Positions 52,396 through 59,844 of a stretch of DNA of 59,844 nt are shown in pieces. Position 1 is the first letter of the stretch. Every line of letters starts with the position of its first letter. Below the pieces are notes generated by a model. The model ran no database searches and was not told the DNA's origin. It saw nothing but the letters and a program-made list of their open reading frames with translations. Location: the NCBI GenBank assembly GCA_023334545.1, contig JAADVB010000101.1, positions 1 to 59,844 of the forward strand. Reading direction: 5' to 3'. The position numbers and the translations under genes were made by a program. The DNA comes from Salisapilia sapeloensis. Lineage: Eukaryota > Oomycota > Peronosporomycetes > Peronosporales > Salisapiliaceae.

Positions 52396-53958
52396 ATGAC
52401 ACGTGAGGAGGAGCTGGAGGATGAGTTGATGGATATGGCTTACAACGAACGGAGTTACATGCCGCTGAAAGCGACGAGACTGGAGCGAGCGACGTCAGTA
52501 CCAGCTCAACGGCTTCGAAATGCTTTTCACCTTGAGATAAAAGGGCATGAAGCGCTGTCGATAGATGAAGGAAAGTGTCTGCGCACGCGAGCAGCTTCGA
52601 CAGGTACGAGCTCGACAAGCTCATCTGCTTTTATAGATGTGGACAAACAAGAGGATCCGTGGCTTGAACATCGACGGGAGATAGTTCAGAAAATGATTCA
52701 GGAACGTCAGAATAAAATTCGAAATCGACTGGAGGAGATCGAGGCAGATCGTTCGACGCAGGCGAGGTCTGTCGATGAGATGGATGTTAGGTTCAACGGG
52801 ATCATCGACGCGACGGAAGTCGAATCCCAAAGTGCTGAGAATGCCGAATATTGGCATCAACTAGTAGACTGTTGGCTACCGACTGAACGCGATGATCTGG
52901 CCAAAGCAGCAGACGACTCGTTGCTGAATCAACTCAAGTATCAACATAGTGAAAAAGAGAATGAAGAACGCATTCGGACACATTTGCATACGTTATGGGG
53001 ACTCCAAGTGCCGAAACGCCATGGTCGACACCTTCGTCCGATGATGATGACACACTCGCTCACGGCCATCATGGAGGATTTCATTTCCATATTTACAAAC
53101 TGCTACGAAGAGTTTGCCATATCGACGTCAAAAACGAGTCTTAGTGACGACAATGACCGATGTAGTGTTTGCAGTGACTACGCACCAAACGTCTTGGCAG
53201 CAGTCGTACCCATGCTCGCATCCGATGTCCTCTTCTTTACGAGTATCCTCAAGCAGCTTGTGGTACACAAGTACGATGTGTTACAAGGGTATAAAGAATG
53301 CATAGAGAAGATCGTGTCAGAGGCACTATTTGAGCTGCTCCAACCGACTCTTCACACTGTCTTCATCAACACTTTTGCTGAAGAAGACTTGTACGTCTCT
53401 CACCTGTCTGCCTCACTAGAGAAAGCCCCACCATCTCGGTTTAAAATAGCAGAGAAGTACAGACTTGATGGTAGCGCTCTAGAGTCCACGACAGGAAAGA
53501 GTGATCGTGAGAAGCGAAAGCAGAGCTTACGTCAGTATCGAAAACTGATTGAATCGATGGATTCGCTTGGCAAATATCGCTCTCCATGGCTGAAATGGGA
53601 TATCTTAGCGCGTATTTGTCACGACATTGACAGCATCGTACAGGACTATTACGCCAAGACCACGCCAGGCACTAAGCGGCGAGCGAGAGCCACATCAGAC
53701 GTGTATGTACTCATGATCATCTCTGAATATATAGCTGGACTCACGCTTGTATATGACTGTAGAACGGCAGATGATCTGTGTGCGCTCCTTGCTTTCTTCA
53801 TTGCATCCTCCACATCCACTCGCCAACATGTGTACTCCCATTTGGCAATCTTAGGTTGCTTCATGCCGTCGAGACTAAGCCACGGAGAACGTGGGTTTGC
53901 ACTGGCGACGACGACTACTGCTGCCAAGCATCTCATCCGATTGCAGCTTAGCGATTAA
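52396..53958 (+). CDS. Uncharacterised helical protein
   Basis: The intron-less frame encodes 520 residues. The N-terminal 100 residues are charged and Ser-rich, followed by a coiled-coil segment (REIVQKMIQERQNKIRNRLE). The rest is an alpha-helical region with a CSVCSDY motif and a C-terminal block (YVLMIISEYIAGLTLVYD, DDLCALLAFFIASSTSTRQ) faintly reminiscent of VPS9-type helical domains. The key Asp/Pro residues of VPS9 are not evident, so I do not assign it. No signal peptide or membrane helix is convincing. The length and codon structure support a true gene. Confidence 0.7.
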   Translation: MTREEELEDELMDMAYNERSYMPLKATRLERATSVPAQRLRNAFHLEIKGHEALSIDEGKCLRTRAASTGTSSTSSSAFIDVDKQEDPWLEHRREIVQKMIQERQNKIRNRLEEIEADRSTQARSVDEMDVRFNGIIDATEVESQSAENAEYWHQLVDCWLPTERDDLAKAADDSLLNQLKYQHSEKENEERIRTHLHTLWGLQVPKRHGRHLRPMMMTHSLTAIMEDFISIFTNCYEEFAISTSKTSLSDDNDRCSVCSDYAPNVLAAVVPMLASDVLFFTSILKQLVVHKYDVLQGYKECIEKIVSEALFELLQPTLHTVFINTFAEEDLYVSHLSASLEKAPPSRFKIAEKYRLDGSALESTTGKSDREKRKQSLRQYRKLIESMDSLGKYRSPWLKWDILARICHDIDSIVQDYYAKTTPGTKRRARATSDVYVLMIISEYIAGLTLVYDCRTADDLCALLAFFIASSTSTRQHVYSHLAILGCFMPSRLSHGERGFALATTTTAAKHLIRLQLSD

Positions 53959-54093
53959 TTTTTATGATGATATCATGTATATGAACGCGATAGAGATATG
54001 GAAACGTCGCGTCGATGAAAAGGCGGTGTCCGTCTACCGACTTGCATAAGACAGTAATAAAAGCGATTTTATATTAGATAGTAGCCCCACACC

Positions 54094-55608
54094 ATGAGAA
54101 GACTTGTTAGCAGCAATATTCTGCCATGTATACTACTTCTCGCTGCTCTTCCTCTTGCAATCGCTACGGATATGACATCGGTACGAGTGGAGGTTATTCA
54201 CATCCATCTATTGAGTTTAAGCTTTATGGCATATCCTAGTCAGGCTCTGCGATGATCTACTACCTGGAGAAAAGTGACGGTCCTATTGCCTCATATAATA
54301 GTCGAAACGATGAACGCAAAGAGTTGCCAGGTTCTGCTACAAGCGCTCGATTCGTTGGGATGACTGTACATCACAAGAACCAACGTATATACTGGAGTGA
54401 CCACCGGAGTATCCGCATGTCTAATCTAGATGGAAGCGAGGAAGCAATTTTCCTAGGTACGATGATCAAAGTCACATGGACTGGAACTCACTTTGGTGAT
54501 TCACCCAATGACATTGTATCGCTGAATGTTTACGGTGAACCTTGCCTGACAATCACATATTGGAGCTCTTCACAAGTCGATTGTATCCTCACCGAGCCGG
54601 CATTTGTATATGAGAGTGAGATCACAAAGGATGACTGTATTATCCAAACAACTAAAGGTTCGATGCAAGGAGTTACGTTGAATTACGATGAACGTGTTGC
54701 TGGTGGCTATCGCTCTCCAATTGTACGAGATATTTCATTACAAGTTCATGGACTTCTTCCACATGCGCTTGCTACTCCTGGATCAGCCTCCCTCGATCCA
54801 AATTGGTTGTACTGGACCAACTCGGCAGATGGATGTATCTACCGCAATGAAATCGACACTGCAGCGCTTCAAGCTGTCGAATGCAATGCGTGGGGTGTGA
54901 AAGGACTCGTTCTTGCTACAGACGATAATAAAGACACGCTCTACTTTACGCAGGAAACCAAGGGCAAAGTCAAGAGTAAGCCGGTGTCTTTAATCGGAGA
55001 TTCCTTCACGACCAGCGATGCCACTGTCTTGGTTGAGCTGCCATCTCCTAGAGGGCTTGTCATCGCACCGTCCGGTGACACTCTATACGTTACCAGCAAG
55101 CTTGGTAGGATCTATCGTGTCGAAGTACCTATAGCTCCGAATGAAGTAGCCACAGCTCAGCAAGTAATACGTGTTCCACCCACAGCTGGACTAGACGGCA
55201 TTGCAGTCGACAACAAGTACGCATACCCATTTACTACGTGACTAAAACTTTATTGACGCTTACGACAGGTACTTGTACTGGACCGAAACGAACAGAAACG
55301 TAATCGCGACAGCCTTTATCGGTTCTTATCATCGTAAAGTACTAGTCGGCGGCTCAGCTGATTCCTACTTGACCTGGCCTCGATCCATCGCGCTACTCTC
55401 ATCTGACGGCGATACCAACATAAATGACGACAGTGTCATATACTCGGAATACACCGGTCGGATCTCTCAAGGAGTACGACAGCATCTCCTGATCAACTCG
55501 CTTTCCTCTTCATCGATGGAGATACTCGACCACGACATCCAACAAGCGTCTGCACGTACGCAGCTCACTGGAGCCAGTCAACACGTCCATATGTACGCTC
55601 TAGAGTAA
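54094..55608 (+). CDS. Secreted YWTD beta-propeller protein with an inserted IPT/TIG-like domain, three exons
   Basis: Exons are 54094-54180, 54240-55216 and 55269-55608, with introns of 59 and 52 nt; the product has 467 residues. Exon 1 encodes exactly a signal peptide (ILPCILLLAALPLAIAT). LDL-receptor-type YWTD blades follow: MIYYLEKSDG, QRIYWSDHRSIRMSNLDGS, NWLYWTNSADGCIYR, DTLYVTSKLGRIYRVEV and KYLYWTETNRNVIATAF. Between blades, at about residues 106-185, an insert with VTWTGTHFGDS...CLTITYWSSSQVDC looks like an IPT/TIG immunoglobulin-like fold. The C-terminus is short with no membrane anchor. YWTD propellers bind protein ligands extracellularly. The last 9 bp overlap the 3' end of EDRF1. 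Confidence 0.85.
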
Positions 55609-58600
55609 GTAGGCCGACCGTAGACTCGCCAGCAACTCGACAAAGCTCCTTCCCTCCGACCCATTTTCAAAGTACAATACTTGCTTGTACATATTCTTGT
55701 ACTCTTCCAACTTCTTCCGTCGTTGGGTCAGCGTCATGTCATCTCCTTCCTTATTCGCGACCGAGACACTCAGTCGTCCGATCAATGCATGCAATAGATT
55801 TTTCATCCGACTGCGTACACTGTCCGCAAGAGCTGTCCACTGCTCCTCCTGTCCAATCTTAAAAGCATCGTATACATTCAGCAAAAGAAGAAGAGCATGA
55901 TGGAGATCGTCTGGTCGACCGGACAAGGCATACAAGTCAGCCAAGTCCTGATGAATCAGCACGAACGTCGAATCCAACTCGCGTCGAAAGTACGTCAGCG
56001 CTCGTTCATAGCTTCGTCGCGCTAGCTCTAGATGGTTTTGTACCTTTTTCCCATGTCCGTCACCCGCCAACTCCTGTCGCGCGAGCTTTGCCTGCAACAC
56101 AGCCATCTGATAATGCGTTGATCCAGCCTGCTTTTCATCCCCTAGTTCCTTGTACAGTGCTAAGGCTCTGTTAAACGTCTGAAGAGCATAGTTAGCAGAC
56201 TCCTTGTCGGACACATGTACATTTTCCGCCAAGTGGACGCCAGACACGAGGTAGGTGAGTGCCAGTTCTCCCTTCACCTTATCCTGCAACTCACTCGCGA
56301 CTCGTGTCTGCTTCAGCAATTGGAGCGCATCGAGACACAACTGAGCTGCTTGCTTATACCTATCCTTCTTCTCCTCTGATGAACTTCCTTGCGCCAGGAC
56401 TTTATGCAGATGTGACAAGTTGGCAAGCAACAAGGCTTCATTGACAGCATCATCAATCTCGCGGAAGATATGACATCCACGTTCAAACCATCGAAAGGCA
56501 GCGCGGAGAGACTCGTTCGATGACAAAAGGTACTTGCCAGTCTCGTTACTAGCATTCCCGAGTTTCTTCATCAACACTAAGTACCGATTCGCACTTACTG
56601 GAGGTGATAGAGCTCGTAAATACGAGCTGAAGGCAAGTGATAGAAGACTTTCCTTGTGACCAGAGTCGACGGATAGGTACATCTCGCAATCACTTACTAA
56701 GCTACGGAATGAAACGCTAGACTCACCACTAAGAGCGTCATATGCAGCCATGATAGGCTCTAGAGATATACTAGGAAGACGGCTGCAGAGATCACCGATG
56801 CTCTCAAGCGCTCGACTACGTAGACTACTCGTCGTGCTGCACATTAGCACAGCACCATTGTCTCCGCCCGTTCCGTTGAACGTGAGATGATCAAGACTAT
56901 GCTGTACTCGCTTCGCATCTTCCTCCAGCTCATTTCGGCTCTGGAAGAAAGGATCGACCTTTTCGACCGACATCTTGTCTTCTACTAGACGCATAGCCTC
57001 AAGAACAGACGCTAGCGCCTTGCTCCACATTTCCTGCTGCGTATATGTCTGACTAAGCTGTAGACAGGTGGATCCGAACTTAAGTTCCAGTCGCAGTAGC
57101 TCTTCCTGCATAAAGTCTCCAATATCATCCTCTTCCAACATACTTGACTCTTCCATCTCTTCCTCCTCTTCCTCCTCTTCCTCTGGTTCGACACAAACAC
57201 GAAAGAATCGAATGCTTTCACTCAAATGCTCCTTCGCTTCCAACAGCAGTGGCACGATATCCTTATCCTGACTACTCCCGACGTCATCACACTCTCGTAA
57301 GAACGTATCGGCTAGTTGCTCTCGTACGCTAGAGCACACAGCATCATGCGATGCACCTCCTGCTTCCGCTACTTCCTGCAGAAGCCTCAAACAAGTCTGC
57401 AAGAGGTCTCTTTGACGCTGCTGGAGCTGTGCTCGTAGTGCTTTACGCTCACAAGCACTCAGAGCTTCCATAAGTCTCGAAGCACGGGACGCAAAGCGAT
57501 AACAGAGCATGGCACGAGCATACTTCCACTTGAGCTGCTTTCCCTGTGATAAGACATCGACATCATATAAACGCAACGATCCTTCGCCTGGTGCTCGATA
57601 TAGCCAGTATGTACCATTCGGTCGACTACAATTCTCACGCAAGAAGCGAAGGAGCATCGTTGCATTCACACTGACATCCTGGACGTCAAATATCGGTTGG
57701 TCGGTGCCACTTAAATATGGAATCTCGTTTGTACCGAGAAGCTTGTAGCCTCGAACGACCCCTCGAGAATGCATGCAGATCGCTAGCTCTGGAATGTTAC
57801 TGATGACATTGTCCAGATAATAGTCCAGTAGTGTTGCAAGACTCAAGTCTGTGTCCATGTCATGCAGCTTTAACGATACGGCTGGATGGTCTGCATTCCC
57901 AAAGAGCAGCACTTGACTACCCAACAGCATCGTCATGTCCTGGAACTTCCATTCGACCGTGCGCTGGAAAGACGGAACGCTACCTGTGGCTCGAGCAGCC
58001 CACCACTCTTGACCATACCTTTCTGTACTCTGCTGACGCTCCGTGACGTCAACACTTTGCTCATAAGTAGGTTCTGTAGTAGATGAGACCAAGTCATTCG
58101 ATCCATCGCTACTTGCCTGTGCTTTCTTTTGATTCTTTTTCCTATTCTTTTTTGCTTTTCTACGACCTGTCGAGCGTTTGAGTGGTTTCTCTTCTACGAC
58201 ATTGGCATGCTGTTCTTCATCCTTAGCGATGAGATTGAGATTCTCATCAGATGACTGCTTCGATTCGCCTTCGAGACTCTGTCTAGCTGTTTCATATACG
58301 AACTTTTCATATAAAAGTCGATCCTGTGGCGATTCATCTGTAGCAGGTAAAGCTAATTGAGCTTCTGGTTGGTGGGTGGACATGGATCCATCGATATCGT
58401 TGAAACCGGTGGGAAGTTCCGTATCGGGAAGCTCACCGTCCACGACAAGTGTCTGACCGACACGATGCACTGCTAAGGAAACTTGACCGTCTGAATATGG
58501 TAGTTTGAACAGCTTTTTAATGTTCTCAGCTGGACCGAGGAAGTCCACGTCTGCGTCTTCCGATGCATCGGCTAGTTCGACGCGATTAGAACGGACTCGG

Positions 58601-59169
58601 ACGGATAACTGGGGCTCATTCTGTTGAGATGGCTGTGGCATAGCAGTACGCCAGTCATTTAGACGTAGTGCTTGCATAAATTCATTCGACATGTCGCTCG
58701 AGTCGGACGTGTCCATGACGAACTGCCTCATGGCTGATGCAGACGATGGAGATGACAGTGGTGAAGATGAACTTGAAGAGTGGGAGGTCTGATTATAAGG
58801 AAGCATTGTTTGATGAAGGTCTGTGTGGATCTGTAGCTTTTGGAAAGGCACGAGAGCAGTGGAGGAGGACGAAGTGTGGCGCACAGGCGTGGCCGATGGA
58901 TGGATAATCAGTGCATTATTCTTCGATGGCAGTGAACTAGACTCGTATGGCACAAGTGGATAGTTTGCAACCTCAGCAAAGTTCGGTTGACCGAAAGAAG
59001 AGTCATTTTCGAGTGATGGAGATGCTAATGCCATCTGAATCTCGTCGTCTCCATTGGAGGAATCTACCCATACAGAGACACTATCACTACCTGACCGACC
59101 TCTAGATGGGGATGGCGGCAGTTCATACGATGTCAGGCCAGCGGTCTCCTCCATCGAGTCCGACGACAT
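55600..59169 (-). CDS. EDRF1: EDRF1-like TPR protein
   Basis: The single exon encodes 1189 residues from ATG 59169. The N-terminal about 380 residues are Ser/Gln-rich with a Lys/Arg-rich stretch (KRSTGRRKAKKNRKKNQKK). The conserved EDRF1 N-terminal domain follows (FQRTVEWKFQDMTMLLGS, HPAVSLKLHDMDTDLS, LDYYLDNVISNIPELAICMH, GTYWLYRAPGEGSLRLYD). The C-terminal half contains an acidic run (about 660, EEEEEEEEEMEE) and TPR-like helical repeats. Human EDRF1 is linked to globin gene expression; the wider eukaryotic role is unknown. Orthologs exist in plants and protists. The coding 3' end overlaps the convergent YWTD gene by 9 bp. Confidence 0.9.
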   Translation of the reverse strand: MSSDSMEETAGLTSYELPPSPSRGRSGSDSVSVWVDSSNGDDEIQMALASPSLENDSSFGQPNFAEVANYPLVPYESSSLPSKNNALIIHPSATPVRHTSSSSTALVPFQKLQIHTDLHQTMLPYNQTSHSSSSSSPLSSPSSASAMRQFVMDTSDSSDMSNEFMQALRLNDWRTAMPQPSQQNEPQLSVRVRSNRVELADASEDADVDFLGPAENIKKLFKLPYSDGQVSLAVHRVGQTLVVDGELPDTELPTGFNDIDGSMSTHQPEAQLALPATDESPQDRLLYEKFVYETARQSLEGESKQSSDENLNLIAKDEEQHANVVEEKPLKRSTGRRKAKKNRKKNQKKAQASSDGSNDLVSSTTEPTYEQSVDVTERQQSTERYGQEWWAARATGSVPSFQRTVEWKFQDMTMLLGSQVLLFGNADHPAVSLKLHDMDTDLSLATLLDYYLDNVISNIPELAICMHSRGVVRGYKLLGTNEIPYLSGTDQPIFDVQDVSVNATMLLRFLRENCSRPNGTYWLYRAPGEGSLRLYDVDVLSQGKQLKWKYARAMLCYRFASRASRLMEALSACERKALRAQLQQRQRDLLQTCLRLLQEVAEAGGASHDAVCSSVREQLADTFLRECDDVGSSQDKDIVPLLLEAKEHLSESIRFFRVCVEPEEEEEEEEEMEESSMLEEDDIGDFMQEELLRLELKFGSTCLQLSQTYTQQEMWSKALASVLEAMRLVEDKMSVEKVDPFFQSRNELEEDAKRVQHSLDHLTFNGTGGDNGAVLMCSTTSSLRSRALESIGDLCSRLPSISLEPIMAAYDALSGESSVSFRSLVSDCEMYLSVDSGHKESLLSLAFSSYLRALSPPVSANRYLVLMKKLGNASNETGKYLLSSNESLRAAFRWFERGCHIFREIDDAVNEALLLANLSHLHKVLAQGSSSEEKKDRYKQAAQLCLDALQLLKQTRVASELQDKVKGELALTYLVSGVHLAENVHVSDKESANYALQTFNRALALYKELGDEKQAGSTHYQMAVLQAKLARQELAGDGHGKKVQNHLELARRSYERALTYFRRELDSTFVLIHQDLADLYALSGRPDDLHHALLLLLNVYDAFKIGQEEQWTALADSVRSRMKNLLHALIGRLSVSVANKEGDDMTLTQRRKKLEEYKNMYKQVLYFENGSEGRSFVELLASLRSAYLL

Positions 59170-59570
59170 CGCGATGAGCTATAGATTCTTGTTGGCGCCG
59201 TTTTCGGTCATTTGTGTCCAGTCAAAGAAAAGAAAAAGAAAGAGAGCACATGCCTTCATGTAGATCGATCTTCTGCCTAGAGCAGACGATTGCATCAGCA
59301 GCCATGCCATGAGCTCTATCGACATCTTAAACGACGAGATTGAGGTGTTTGGTATTGCCTATACAGAGAAAATCATGGTCTCAACATGCACTTCTTTACT
59401 TTCTAGAAGACACTATGGAGTGTGCTTCTGGCAGGACACGATACAAGTAGCATACCTACCCTTACAGTAAAGAAGGAAATATATTGAATGTCCTTACGAC
59501 GAAAGAAAGATAGAAGAAGCATAGTGAGAAATCGCTGTATTCATTTTGAAGAAAAGGTACACGAGTATCC
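59170..59570. other. Intergenic region
   Basis: 401 bp between EDRF1 and the adenosine deaminase stop on the same strand. It should hold the EDRF1 promoter and the deaminase 3' UTR. No gene-like frame was found. Confidence 0.45.
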
Positions 59571-59844
59571 TTAATGCCCTGCATCTTCGATGCCAAACTC
59601 CTTGGCTAAACGATCGTAGTACTCGATCACCTGGTGATTATAGGCACGCTTGTCAACATAGTCGGCGCACATGAACGATCGTTTGAACCCAGTGAGCAAG
59701 ATGCGTTTGAGTTCGTGCGGCGTCAAGCGGAAGGCGTCGCATGCGAGACGCACTTCTCGCAGCATGTTCGTGTGCGACACGGTGCAATTGTCCGTAGACA
59801 GAGACACAGCTAGCTTGTTATCGATCATGCGGCGAATCGGGTGC
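59571..59844 (-). CDS. C-terminus of an adenosine deaminase family protein (5' part outside window)
   Basis: The frame is open from the window edge to the stop at 59571. The visible 90 residues start [26 protein letters not shown] and the STDNxxVS motif match the last beta-strand and metal-site Asp of adenosine deaminases that convert adenosine or deoxyadenosine to inosine. [18 protein letters not shown] is the typical C-terminal helix pair of the family. The N-terminal and catalytic parts lie beyond the window. Confidence 0.88.
   Translation of the reverse strand, partial: HPIRRMIDNKLAVSLSTDNCTVSHTNMLREVRLACDAFRLTPHELKRILLTGFKRSFMCADYVDKRAYNHQVIEYYDRLAKEFGIEDAGH

Noticed and set aside
52396-53958. 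Assignment of the uncharacterised protein to the VPS9 (Rab5 GEF) family
   Set aside because: Only a vague helical similarity near the C-terminus; the key Asp and Pro residues are not evident.
1-59844. Transposon, phage, CRISPR or bacterial operon signals
   Set aside because: No transposase, reverse transcriptase, terminal repeats, spaced direct repeats or Shine-Dalgarno-linked gene strings were seen; the spliced genes show a eukaryotic nuclear region.

Overview
This window is gene-dense eukaryotic nuclear DNA, and an oomycete (Peronosporales-type) source fits best. The evidence is an elicitin-like secreted protein, initiator plus flanking-promoter motifs of the Phytophthora type, intergenic spaces often of 25 to 160 bp, many divergent and convergent gene pairs, and short introns (about 42-119 nt, most 48-60 nt). 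The moderate base composition would suit a downy mildew or a low-GC relative of Phytophthora, but the species cannot be fixed from the sequence alone.

Layout. 0-3.8 kb: the 3' end of a repeat-rich surface protein and an elicitin-like gene in otherwise empty DNA. 3.8-12 kb: a small nuclear-type protein, a Snapin-like BLOC-1/BORC subunit, a RING E3 ligase, a WW-WW-PDZ scaffold, two uncharacterised genes and a pirin with a signal peptide. 13-18 kb: a small membrane protein, an eEF2-kinase-like alpha-kinase and an F-box protein. 18-22.5 kb: a gene-poor island with two small secreted proteins. 22.5-34 kb: a SulP transporter, homoserine O-acetyltransferase, ETF beta, SF3B6, an AN1 zinc-finger protein, a THEM6-like thioesterase and mitochondrial Lon. 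34-39 kb: two head-to-tail coiled-coil genes (one with a C2HC finger, one with an F-box-like segment) and a TPR-methyltransferase fusion. 40-45 kb: a small membrane protein, a single-repeat Myb factor and a decayed F-box/LRR gene. 45-59.8 kb: a second THEM6-like gene, V-ATPase subunit a, a secreted degenerate SET protein, a small two-TM protein, an ABC1/UbiB kinase, an uncharacterised protein, a secreted YWTD-propeller/IPT protein, EDRF1 and the C-terminus of an adenosine deaminase.

Most genes are housekeeping and do not form one pathway. Local themes are mitochondrial function (ETFB, Lon, the ABC1 kinase, possibly homoserine acetyltransferase), organelle and vacuole function (Snapin-like, V-ATPase a, SulP) and surface or secreted proteins placed in the gene-poor stretches. 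I see no CRISPR, phage, rRNA or convincing tRNA gene, and no intact transposon. Exon structures were worked out by eye from GT/AG sites and reading-frame continuity. No convincing brand-new multi-gene system was found; the best leads are unusual domain architectures, the two secreted proteins, the F-box/LRR pseudogene and several extremely tight gene arrangements.
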